Assembly (NCBI GenBank): GCA_903893975.1
Contig: CAITOL010000137.1
Location: 1-42,746 of the forward strand
Length of the DNA stretch: 42,746 nt
Origin: an uncultured Rhodospirillales bacterium
Lineage (GTDB): Bacteria > Pseudomonadota > Alphaproteobacteria > Acetobacterales > Acetobacteraceae
Direction of reading: 5' to 3'
Under the pieces are notes generated by a model. The model was not told the origin of the DNA. It did no database searches and saw only the letters and a program-made list of their open reading frames with translations. Positions 24,579 to 33,624 of this stretch are shown here, one piece after another. Positions within the stretch are counted from its first letter, which is position 1; every line of letters starts with the position of its first letter. The position numbers and the translations under genes were made by a program.

Positions 24579-25846
24579 GGCCGGATCTGCCCGTTGCCGG
24601 TGACGAGATAGCGGAAGCTGGTGAGCTGTTCGAGCCCGACCGGGCCGCGGGCATGCATGCGGCCGGTGGCGATGCCAATTTCGGCGCCGAAGCCAAATTC
24701 CCCGCCGTCGCAGAATTGGGTGGAGGCGTTCCAGAGCGCGACCGAGGACATGACGCCGCGCAGGAAAAGCTGCGCCGCGGCGGGATCGTCGGTGATGATG
24801 GCTTCGGTATGTTCGCTGCCATGGGCGCGGATATGGGCGAGTGCAGCCTCAACCCCATCGACGACGGCGACGGAGAGGATGGTGTCCAGCCATTCGGTAT
24901 CGAAGTCGCCAGGGGCCGCCGGGTCCATGCTCGGCACGATGGCGCGGGCGCGCGGGTCGGCGCGGAAGCGGCAGCCGGCGGCGGCGAGGTCGGCGGCGAG
25001 CAGGGGCAGCAGGGTCGGCGCGATGGCGGCGTCGATCAGCAGGGTTTCGGTGGCGCCGCAGACGCCGGGGCGGCGCAGCTTGGCGTTGGCGAGCACGGCG
25101 CGGGCCATCGCCGGGTTGGCGGCGGCGTGGATATAGGTGTGGCACAGCCCCTCGGCATGGGCGAGCACGGGGACGCGGGCTTCGGACTGCACCCGTTCGA
25201 CCAGGGATTTGCCGCCGCGCGGGATGATGAGGTCGATCTGGCCGGCGGCGGCGAGCATGGCGGCGACATAGGCGCGGTCGGTCGCGGGCGGGATTTGCAC
25301 GGCGGCATCCGGCAGGCCGGCGGCGCGCAGGCCGGCGGTGATGGCGGTGTGGATGGCGCGGGCGGAGTGGAAACTATCGGACCCGCCGCGCAGGATGACG
25401 GCGTTGCCGGATTTCAGGCAGAGGCCGGCGGCGTCTGCCCCGACATTGGGGCGGCTTTCATAGATCATGCCGATCACGCCGATCGGGGTGGCGATGCGTT
25501 GGAAGTGCAGGCCGTTCGGTTGGGTCCAGTCCGCCAGCACGCGGGCGAGCGGGTCGGGCAGGGCGGCGATATCGTCCAGGCCCTGGGCCATGGCTTCGAC
25601 CCGTGCCGGGGTGAGGGCGAGGCGGTCGCGGAAGGCGGCGGTGCCGCCATTGCGGTCGAAGGCGGCGAGGTCTTGCGCGTTGGCGGCGACGATGCTGGCG
25701 CTGGCGGCGCGCAACTGCTGGGCGGCGGCGTGCAGGCCGGCGTTGCGGGTGGCGGCCGGCATTTGCGCCAGGATCGCCGAGGCGTCGCGGGCGGCGGCGG
25801 CGGCGTGGCGCACCCAGTCGCCGATGATGTCCGACGTCGCATCCAT
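24575..25846 (-). CDS. proA: Gamma-glutamyl phosphate reductase
   Basis: Reduces gamma-glutamyl phosphate to glutamate semialdehyde with NADPH, the second step of proline synthesis. The 423 residues have the aldehyde-dehydrogenase fold with IGMIYESRPNV, LKSGNAVILRGGSDSFHS and the catalytic cysteine in RRPGVCGATETLL. The ATG at 25846 has AAGGAAA upstream; the frame extends 66 residues further but only as translation of proB-overlapping sequence. It follows proB by 13 bases and is coupled to nadD by CTGA. Confidence 0.96.
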   Translation of the reverse strand: MDATSDIIGDWVRHAAAAARDASAILAQMPAATRNAGLHAAAQQLRAASASIVAANAQDLAAFDRNGGTAAFRDRLALTPARVEAMAQGLDDIAALPDPLARVLADWTQPNGLHFQRIATPIGVIGMIYESRPNVGADAAGLCLKSGNAVILRGGSDSFHSARAIHTAITAGLRAAGLPDAAVQIPPATDRAYVAAMLAAAGQIDLIIPRGGKSLVERVQSEARVPVLAHAEGLCHTYIHAAANPAMARAVLANAKLRRPGVCGATETLLIDAAIAPTLLPLLAADLAAAGCRFRADPRARAIVPSMDPAAPGDFDTEWLDTILSVAVVDGVEAALAHIRAHGSEHTEAIITDDPAAAQLFLRGVMSSVALWNASTQFCDGGEFGFGAEIGIATGRMHARGPVGLEQLTSFRYLVTGNGQIRP

Positions 25847-25859
25847 TGTTTGCGTTTCC

Positions 25860-28000
<2,141 letters not shown>

Positions 28001-28004
28001 TTAA

Positions 28005-28036
28005 ACAAAAAAGGGGGCCGGCTCGCGCCGACCCCC
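28005..28036 (-). terminator. Rho-independent terminator after rpmA
   Basis: Read on the minus strand: a 10-position GC stem (28036-28027 with 28022-28013, one mismatch) closes on a GCGA loop and runs into TTTTTT (28012-28007). It follows the rpmA stop by about 29 bases and precedes the obgE ATG by 31 bases. Confidence 0.85.
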
Positions 28037-28065
28037 GGATAGGCAATCGTTGGGGCGCGGCGAGC

Positions 28066-28335
28066 TTACTCGGCGGCCAGCGGCAGCGGCGTCACGGAGA
28101 CGTGCATGCGGTCGTCGCCACGGCGCTGGAAGGTGACGGTGCCATCGACGAGAGCGAAGATGGTGTGATCCTTGCCCAGGCCAACATTGACGCCCGGCTT
28201 CACCTTCGTGCCGCGCTGGCGGATGATGATGTTGCCGGCAACCACGGCCTGGCCACCAGACTTTTTGACGCCGAGGCGGCGGCCTTCGGTATCGCGACCG
28301 TTGCGGGACGAGCCGCCTGCTTTCTTATGTGCCAT
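28066..28335 (-). CDS. rpmA: 50S ribosomal protein bL27
   Basis: The 89-residue bL27 protein, whose N-terminal tail reaches the peptidyl-transferase centre. [15 protein letters not shown] is the standard opening without a cleaved leader, followed by [18 protein letters not shown]. It lies 12 bases after rplU, and a terminator follows it. Confidence 0.98.
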   Translation of the reverse strand: MAHKKAGGSSRNGRDTEGRRLGVKKSGGQAVVAGNIIIRQRGTKVKPGVNVGLGKDHTIFALVDGTVTFQRRGDDRMHVSVTPLPLAAE

Positions 28336-28347
28336 TGCGCGGGCTCC

Positions 28348-28662
28348 TTACGCGGCTTTGATGTCGGAAACGCGCAGCACGGTGACGCACTGGCGATGGC
28401 CATTCTTGCGGCGGCTGTTCTGCCGGCGACGCTTCTTGAAGATGATCACCTTTTCGAGGCGATCTTGTGCGACCACGAACGCGGTCACCGCAGCGCCGGC
28501 CACAACCGGGGCGCCAAGGGTTACGCCGGCTTCGTTGCCAACGGCCAGAACATCGGTGAAGGTGACGGTGCTGCCGGCTTCCGCCTCAAGCTTTTCCACC
28601 TTCAGGATCATGTCCTGGGTCACGCGATACTGTTTTCCGCCGGTGCGGATGACTGCGAACAT
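28348..28662 (-). CDS. rplU: 50S ribosomal protein bL21
   Basis: The 104-residue bL21 protein of the large subunit. It opens with [14 protein letters not shown] and contains the basic segment [21 protein letters not shown] near 70-90. First gene of the rplU-rpmA unit, with a strong promoter about 100 bases upstream. Confidence 0.98.
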   Translation of the reverse strand: MFAVIRTGGKQYRVTQDMILKVEKLEAEAGSTVTFTDVLAVGNEAGVTLGAPVVAGAAVTAFVVAQDRLEKVIIFKKRRRQNSRRKNGHRQCVTVLRVSDIKAA

Positions 28663-28761
28663 CGTCTAAGATCCTGTCTCTAGGCCGCCAAGGCCGGCGC
28701 GCGGGATTCGCTGCCATGCATTGACGGGCGGCCAGATGATCCGGGCCGCCGGGAAGCGGGG

Positions 28762-28789
28762 GTTATAGCGGCGCGCTGGGCCCTGTCAA
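28762..28789 (-). promoter_or_regulatory. Sigma-70 promoter of rplU-rpmA
   Basis: On the minus strand: TTGACA (28789-28784, perfect -35), a 16-base spacer, then TATAAC (28767-28762, five of six for -10). Transcription would begin near 28755, leaving a GC-rich leader of about 93 bases before the rplU ATG. A leader of that length could carry autoregulation, but I see no recognisable motif. Confidence 0.8.
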
Positions 28790-28892
28790 TCGGTTTGCCC
28801 ATGCGTGCCACGCGTATAGTCGTTGCATGGGGTGTGCGGGAATGTGTTGCAGCGGTACGGTGCTGCTTCTATAAGGCGCATCCGCTCGGAAT

Positions 28893-28983
<91 letters not shown>

Positions 28984-29215
28984 CGATCGCCGCATGGTGC
29001 GATCCTAGCCTGTTCCGGTTGCTACTATCTGCAAAATTGGGCGCGTGTTTGGTGCTGGTTACCGGGCTGGTTGGCTTGTGGCACCCGTTGCAACGCGGCT
29101 TGATCCAGCGCTTACTCTTGCAATGATGTGCTGGCCCGCGACGGTCGCTGCTCGGGCGATGCGTGGCATTGGTGGCGGGGCGGTGTGGCGTGGGAAAATT
29201 TTGGAGGATTGGGCG

Positions 29216-30082
29216 ATGATCCGGAATATTTTGGTGCCGGTTGCCGGGGATGGCAGTGACGAGGCGGCGTTTGCGGCCGCGTTGGTGGCCGCGCGGTTGG
29301 ATGGGGCGCATCTGCAGTTTCTGCACGTCCGGCTCGATGTGGTGGCGGTGCTGTCGGCCATGTCGGCGGATGCATCGGTTGGCATGACCATGCTGCAATC
29401 GACGGTGGATGATCTGGAAACCGACGCGCAGGCTGGTGTGGCACGGGCCCGGGCGGCGGTGGCGGCGTTCTGTGCGGCCAATGCAATTCCGTTGGACGAT
29501 GCCGGCGCGCAGCCGGGGCAGATCAGTGCCAGTTTCACCGCCGAGACCGGCGATGCAGCGGATATCGTCGCGGTTGCCGGGCGGTTCGCGGATTTGATCG
29601 TCAGCCAGCGGCTGCCGAAGCGCGATATGGAAACCGGCGTGCTGCAGACGGCCCTGGTGGCCAGCGGGCGGCCGGTGTTGATTGCCTCTGGCGTGACGCC
29701 GACGGTGGCGGGCGGCACGGTGGTGATTGCCTGGAAGGATCGCCCGGAAGCGGCGCGCGCGGTGGCCTATGCGATGCCGCTGCTGGAGCGGGCGGGGCGG
29801 GTGGTGATTTTGTCGGTGGAGGAGGAGGGCGCGGCGCCGGAGACGAGCTGCGATTTCCTGCGGGCCGCGCTGCAATGGCACAATCCGGCGACCGAGATTG
29901 TGCGCATGCCGCGTGGCGAGGCACCGCCGGTGCAAACCTTGCTGGCAAAGGCGACCGAGTTGGGGGCCGGGTTGCTGGTGATGGGCGGCTATAGCCATAG
30001 CCGGCTGCGCGAGACGATTTTTGGCGGGTTCACCCGTTCTGTGCTGAACGGCGTATCCCTGCCGGTGTTGATGGCGCATTGA
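29216..30082 (+). CDS. Tandem-domain universal stress protein
   Basis: A 288-residue cytoplasmic protein built as two UspA-like domains (about 1-145 and 155-288). The first opens with MIRNILVPVAGDGSDEAA. The second ends with the nucleotide-binding pattern MGGYSHSRLRETIFGG-FTR, which resembles G-x2-G-x9-G-S/T, so ATP binding is plausible in the C-terminal half. The ATG at 29216 has GGAGGA upstream at 29202-29207; a longer frame from 29045 is unsupported. It converges on the amidase operon, with a strong hairpin between them. Confidence 0.88.
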   Translation: MIRNILVPVAGDGSDEAAFAAALVAARLDGAHLQFLHVRLDVVAVLSAMSADASVGMTMLQSTVDDLETDAQAGVARARAAVAAFCAANAIPLDDAGAQPGQISASFTAETGDAADIVAVAGRFADLIVSQRLPKRDMETGVLQTALVASGRPVLIASGVTPTVAGGTVVIAWKDRPEAARAVAYAMPLLERAGRVVILSVEEEGAAPETSCDFLRAALQWHNPATEIVRMPRGEAPPVQTLLAKATELGAGLLVMGGYSHSRLRETIFGGFTRSVLNGVSLPVLMAH

Positions 30083-30090
30083 GCGCAGCT

Positions 30091-30116
30091 GCCAGGGTTC
30101 CGGCTGGAACCCTGGC
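30091..30116. terminator. Hairpin between convergent USP and amidase genes
   Basis: GCCAGGGTTCC (30091-30101) and GGAACCCTGGC (30106-30116) pair perfectly over 11 bp around GGCT, between the convergent stops at 30082 and 30125. There is no T-run, so it is best called a transcript-end hairpin serving both strands. Confidence 0.65.
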
Positions 30117-30124
30117 GGGGTGGC

Positions 30125-31531
30125 TCAGGCCATTGCGGCGATGGCTGGCCGGCGTGAGCGCCAGCCGGCAGCGGCTTCGTAGGCAGCGCCGGCGCGCAGC
30201 ACCAGCGGGTCTTCAAACGGTCGGCCGACGATTTGCAGCCCAATTGGCAGGCCCTCGGCGGAGAAGCCGGAGCAGACCGACAAGGCTGGATTGCCGGTGA
30301 GGTTGAAGGCGCGGTTGAAGAAGGCGCCGCCCAAGGTGCGATCAGTGCCAAGCTTGGGTGCGACATAGCGCGCAGTTGGGAAGACCAGGAGGTCGGTGTC
30401 CCGCATGGTCTCGGCGAGGTCGGCGACCAGTTTGGCGCGCTCGCGTTGGGCGTTGACGTAATCTACCCCGCGCACGAAGGCGCCGGCTGAAACGCGCTGG
30501 CGGCAGATGGCACCGTATTTTTCCGGTGTGGCACGCAGGTGGTGTTCGTGGATCGAATAGGCCTCGGCGCGGGAGATTTGCCCGGCGGCGGCGCCATAGG
30601 TCTGGAACGGCGCGATGGTGATGTCGTTGACCACCGCGCCGAGATTGCGCAGCACGCGTAGGGCCTCCTCGGTCGCGGCGTGGATTTCTGGCGTGCAGGG
30701 CATGTCGGTTTCGTAGAAATGCCGGACGACGCCGATGCGCAGCCCGGCAATCGGGCTGGTCATGTCGGAGAAATCCAGCGCCGGCACGTTCGCGCTACAG
30801 GGATCGGCTGGGTCGTAGCCGGCCAGCACGTCCATCATCAGGGCGCAGTCGGCGGCGGTCCAGCACATGGGGCCGGCATGATCCAGACCGTAGGAGAGGG
30901 GGAGCACGCCGGCCTTGCTGACCAGGCCGTAGGTGGGTTTCAGCCCGGCAATGCCGCACCAGGCCGCTGGCCCGCGGATGGAGCCGCCGGTGTCCGAGCC
31001 CATGGCGCCCAGGCACAGGCCGGCGGCGACCGCGGCGGCCGAGCCGGAGGACGAGCCGGATGGGTCGTGTTCCGGGTTCCAGGGGTTGCGGGCGGGCGGC
31101 CATGGCAGGTCGAAGCTGGTGCCGCCGATGGCGAACTCCCAGGTGGCGAGCTTGCCGGTGAAAATGGCCCCGGCCTGGGCGAGTTTGCTGACGCAGGTGG
31201 CGTCGGTGGTTGGCACATGGTCTTGGAACAAGGCTGAGTGGCCGGTCGTGGCGATGCCGGCGGTGTTGTAGATGTCCTTCAGGCCGATCGGCACCCCGTG
31301 CAAGGGGCCGCGCCAATTGCCGGCGGCGATTTCCGCCTCGGCCACTTTGGCGGCTGCCATGCCTTCGTCCTCCAGCACGAGGATGTGGCTGTTCAGTTGA
31401 TGATCGAGCGCCGCAATCCGCTTGAAGGCGGCTGCGGCGAGATCGACTGGGGAGAGCTGGCGGGTGCGGATGAGAGCGGCGGCCTCCGCAATGGTCAGCA
31501 GGGCGGGGGTGGACGGGAGTTGCGTATCCAT
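30125..31531 (-). CDS. Amidase-signature hydrolase, second in operon
   Basis: A 468-residue amidase of the GatA/AtzE-like class, hydrolysing a C-N amide bond to release ammonia or an amine. The Ser-cisSer-Lys triad is visible: K85 in GLKDIYN, S161 in SGSSSGS and the nucleophile S184 in GSDTGGSIRG. It is clearly paralogous to the upstream amidase: both read FDLPWPPARNPWNP in the same place. Its ATG at 31531 comes three bases after the upstream stop (31535), so they are co-translated. No second small subunit is present. The substrate is unknown; context suggests a product of the first amidase or a related amide. Confidence 0.92.
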   Translation of the reverse strand: MDTQLPSTPALLTIAEAAALIRTRQLSPVDLAAAAFKRIAALDHQLNSHILVLEDEGMAAAKVAEAEIAAGNWRGPLHGVPIGLKDIYNTAGIATTGHSALFQDHVPTTDATCVSKLAQAGAIFTGKLATWEFAIGGTSFDLPWPPARNPWNPEHDPSGSSSGSAAAVAAGLCLGAMGSDTGGSIRGPAAWCGIAGLKPTYGLVSKAGVLPLSYGLDHAGPMCWTAADCALMMDVLAGYDPADPCSANVPALDFSDMTSPIAGLRIGVVRHFYETDMPCTPEIHAATEEALRVLRNLGAVVNDITIAPFQTYGAAAGQISRAEAYSIHEHHLRATPEKYGAICRQRVSAGAFVRGVDYVNAQRERAKLVADLAETMRDTDLLVFPTARYVAPKLGTDRTLGGAFFNRAFNLTGNPALSVCSGFSAEGLPIGLQIVGRPFEDPLVLRAGAAYEAAAGWRSRRPAIAAMA

Positions 31532-31534
31532 GGA

Positions 31535-33100
31535 TCAGGCTCCCTTGCTGAGGCTGAACACCGCGGCTGGTTCATGACCGTACGGGCGGTTGCCTTTGAG
31601 TTTGCCGGCGGTTGCCGACAGGTCGGCGACGACGTCGGCCAGGCCGGGTAGGTCGCTGGCGGGGAGGGTGAGGCCGGCTTCGGCCAGACCTTTGGCGATA
31701 CCGGGTGCGACGGTGGCAAGGTCTGGCCTGGTGGCGCGGAAAGGGGTTGCCTGCTCGAAGGCGTCGGCGGCCTGGAACAGTGTGGCTTCCTGGAACGGTT
31801 TGGCGGCGATCTGGATGGCGACCGGCAATCCGCCGGGGCCGAAGCCGGCGCACACCGCCATGGCCGGCCAGCCCAGCACATTAAAGGGCTGGGTGAAGCC
31901 AGGTTTGTCCATGTTGGCCCAGAGCGGCATGCCGTCGATGGGTGGGGCCTCGGCGGGGGCACCGGCGGTCACCAGCAGGTCGACGCCTTGGGTGGCCGCG
32001 GCAACGATGTGGCAGAGCTCCTGCCGGCGGCGCAGCGCCTGGACATAGTCGGAACTGGCCATCAGCCCGCCCATGATCAGCCGGTTGCGCAGCCGCTCAC
32101 CATAGTCGTTGAAGCGGGTGCGCATCCAGGGCTCGTGAATGGCGTAGGCTTCGCTGATGAGGATGACGAAGCACACGGCTTGGAATTCGTAGAGCGAGGG
32201 CAGCACGACCTCGACGATTTCCGCGCCTTGGGCTTTCCAGATCTCCAGGGCGCCATTGATCCCGGCCTGCACGGCGGGGGCCACGGGGGCGTCGGTTTCA
32301 TGCCAGTGGCGCACGACGCCGATTTTCAGGCCCTTGGCATCTTTGCCGAGGGCGGTGGTATAATCCGGCACCGGGCGATTGGCGCTAGCCGGATCGGTTG
32401 GGTCGTAGCCGGCCATGACCTGCAGGAGCATGGCGCAGTCGCGCACGGTCCAGGCCATGGGCCCGGCGTGATCGAGGCTCTGCGAGAGTGGCTGTATGCC
32501 CACGCGGCTGCACAGCCCGTAGGTGGGTTTGATGCCAGCAATGCCGCAAAGGGAGGCTGGGCCGCGGATGGAGCCGCCAGTGTCGGACCCCGTGCCGCCG
32601 AGGATGAGCCCGGCGGCGACGGCGGCGCCGGTGCCTGATGATGAGCCGGAGGTGAAATGAGCGGGATTCCAGGGGTTGCGTGCCGGCGGCCAGGGGAGGT
32701 CGAAGCTGGGGCCGCCCATGGCGAATTCATGCGTCGCCAATTTTCCGAGCATGACGGTGCCAGCGTCGGCAAGTTTGCCGACTGTGACAGCATCTTCCGT
32801 CGGCACCCAGCCTTGCAGCAGCGTGGAGTGGGCGGTGGTGGCGATACCGCGTGTGGCGTAGATGTCTTTATGGGCGATGGGAATGCCGTCGAGTTTCCCC
32901 CGGGCGGTGCCGGACATGATGCGGGCTTCAGCGGCGCGGGCGTCGTCCAACGCGCGCTCGGCGGTGACCGCAATGAAGGCGTTCAACCGGCTGTCGACTG
33001 CGGCGATCCGGTCCAGGCAATGCTGGGTGAGTTCGACCGGAGAAATGTCGTGCGCGGCCAGCATGTCCGACGCCTGGGCAATGGTTGGGGTTTCCATCAT
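31535..33100 (-). CDS. AtzE-like amidase, partner of the small AtzG-like protein
   Basis: A 521-residue amidase-signature enzyme. The triad is K78 (AHKDIY), S154 (SGSSSGT) and the nucleophile S177 (SDTGGSIRG). The C-terminus extends about 50 residues beyond the second amidase. The start is MMETPTIAQA at 33100 (or 33097), with CGGAG upstream; its ATG overlaps the stop of the 68-residue gene in an ATGA. In Pseudomonas, the AtzE amidase acting on 1-carboxybiuret needs AtzG, a GatC-like small subunit. The same pairing here argues for a two-subunit amidohydrolase on a small acidic amide. The frame continues to 33559, but that part is non-coding. Confidence 0.9.
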   Translation of the reverse strand: MMETPTIAQASDMLAAHDISPVELTQHCLDRIAAVDSRLNAFIAVTAERALDDARAAEARIMSGTARGKLDGIPIAHKDIYATRGIATTAHSTLLQGWVPTEDAVTVGKLADAGTVMLGKLATHEFAMGGPSFDLPWPPARNPWNPAHFTSGSSSGTGAAVAAGLILGGTGSDTGGSIRGPASLCGIAGIKPTYGLCSRVGIQPLSQSLDHAGPMAWTVRDCAMLLQVMAGYDPTDPASANRPVPDYTTALGKDAKGLKIGVVRHWHETDAPVAPAVQAGINGALEIWKAQGAEIVEVVLPSLYEFQAVCFVILISEAYAIHEPWMRTRFNDYGERLRNRLIMGGLMASSDYVQALRRRQELCHIVAAATQGVDLLVTAGAPAEAPPIDGMPLWANMDKPGFTQPFNVLGWPAMAVCAGFGPGGLPVAIQIAAKPFQEATLFQAADAFEQATPFRATRPDLATVAPGIAKGLAEAGLTLPASDLPGLADVVADLSATAGKLKGNRPYGHEPAAVFSLSKGA

Positions 33101-33303
33101 TTGGGCTCCGTTCCAAAGACATCGGGGCGGAAGATATGCGCGGGTTCGGCTTCCCGTCCGCGGCCATGCGCGCGCAGGCGGTCCAATTGTGGCGCCATCA
33201 GGGTCCATCCCTGATAAATTGTGGCGGTTTGCTGGGGTGTGAGGGTGATTCCGGTTCGGCGCACCAGCGCCTCGAAGTCTTCGCGTGATGTGATCGACGG
33301 CAT
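33097..33303 (-). CDS. AtzG/GatC-like small subunit
   Basis: A 68-residue protein: a helical opening (SREDFEALVRRTGITLTPQQ), a second helix (IYQGWTLMAPQLDRLR) and an extended tail with EAEPAHIFRPDVF. This matches the layout of GatC and AtzG, small proteins that wrap around a GatA-type amidase and stabilise it. The match is by eye and length; no enzyme motif is expected. It is the first gene of the leftward operon and overlaps the amidase start by four bases, which supports stoichiometric production. A sigma-54-like promoter lies about 42 bases upstream. Confidence 0.75.
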   Translation of the reverse strand: MPSITSREDFEALVRRTGITLTPQQTATIYQGWTLMAPQLDRLRAHGRGREAEPAHIFRPDVFGTEPK

Positions 33304-33355
33304 CGCAATCCCCTTGCTCTACGTCTGGTTGCCTGGAGCGGCGGGGTGTGAGGGA

Positions 33356-33371
33356 AGCACGTGGCGTGCCA
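33356..33371 (-). promoter_or_regulatory. Sigma-54-like promoter of the amidase operon
   Basis: On the minus strand TGGCACG (33371-33365) is an exact -24 element. Four bases later GTGCT (33360-33356) matches TTGCW except the first base. GG and GC are 12 apart. The start near 33345 gives a leader of about 41 bases. It also forms GCACG-N3-CGTGC, as does the element at 13118-13130, so a shared palindromic operator is the rival reading. Confidence 0.55.
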
Positions 33372-33477
33372 GATATGGGCGATTTTTGGGTAGTGTCTGC
33401 CAAGGAAGGGAGCGATTTAAAATATTTACTAATTTTGGATGCTAAAACGTCTATTTGTGAGTCAGTGACTTTCCAAT

Positions 33478-33524
33478 GTGCAACATAAAGCACCATAAAA
33501 TGACCTTTTAGAGTGCATATGCAC
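33478..33524. promoter_or_regulatory. Paired GTGC...GCAC inverted repeats
   Basis: GTGC-N8-GCAC at 33478-33493 and the perfect 12-bp palindrome GTGCATATGCAC at 33513-33524. Their centres are 33 bases apart, close to three helical turns, so two dimers would bind the same face of the DNA. They lie between the two sigma-54-like promoters, where enhancer-binding activators act. The NtrC consensus (TGCAC...GTGCA) is not matched well, so the regulator is open. Confidence 0.5.
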
Positions 33525-33544
33525 GAAATAAGGACATATTTCCC

Positions 33545-33566
33545 CAGAATTCCGAGCAAAATTCTG
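33545..33566. promoter_or_regulatory. 7-bp inverted repeat near the transporter promoter
   Basis: CAGAATT (33545-33551) and AATTCTG (33560-33566) are perfect complements with an 8-base spacer. It lies just upstream of the plus-strand -24/-12 element and could bind a dimeric regulator. No binding protein is assigned. Confidence 0.4.
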
Positions 33567-33576
33567 ACCTTGCGGT

Positions 33577-33592
33577 TGGTATGGCAATTGCA
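33577..33592 (+). promoter_or_regulatory. Sigma-54-like promoter of the transporter operon
   Basis: TGGTATG (33577-33583; consensus TGGCAYG with one mismatch), four bases, then a perfect TTGCA (33588-33592). GG and GC are exactly 12 apart. Transcription would start near 33603, 22 bases before the ATG at 33625, with a ribosome-binding site GAGG in between. Confidence 0.55.
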
Positions 33593-33624
33593 ACTGCCTT
33601 CTTACGACCACACGTGAGGATGGG

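Larger units (their letters stand above)
33304..33624. promoter_or_regulatory. 321-base divergent control region
   Basis: No gene is supported. It separates the amidase operon (left) from the transporter operon (right) and is much AT-richer than its surroundings. It contains a sigma-54-like element facing each way (33356-33371 minus; 33577-33592 plus), two GTGC...GCAC inverted repeats (33478-33493, 33513-33524) and a further inverted repeat, CAGAATT-N8-AATTCTG (33545-33566). The layout fits enhancer sites shared by two RpoN promoters. Confidence 0.6.

Noticed and set aside
29079-29092. TGGCACC...TTGCA before the universal stress gene, resembling a sigma-54 promoter
   Set aside because: GG and GC are only 10 bases apart instead of 12, a spacing not tolerated by RpoN.
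33101-33559. N-terminal extension of the AtzE-like amidase by 153 residues
   Set aside because: It runs through the small-subunit gene and the AT-rich promoter region. The amidase family start matches MMETPT at 33100, which has a ribosome-binding site.
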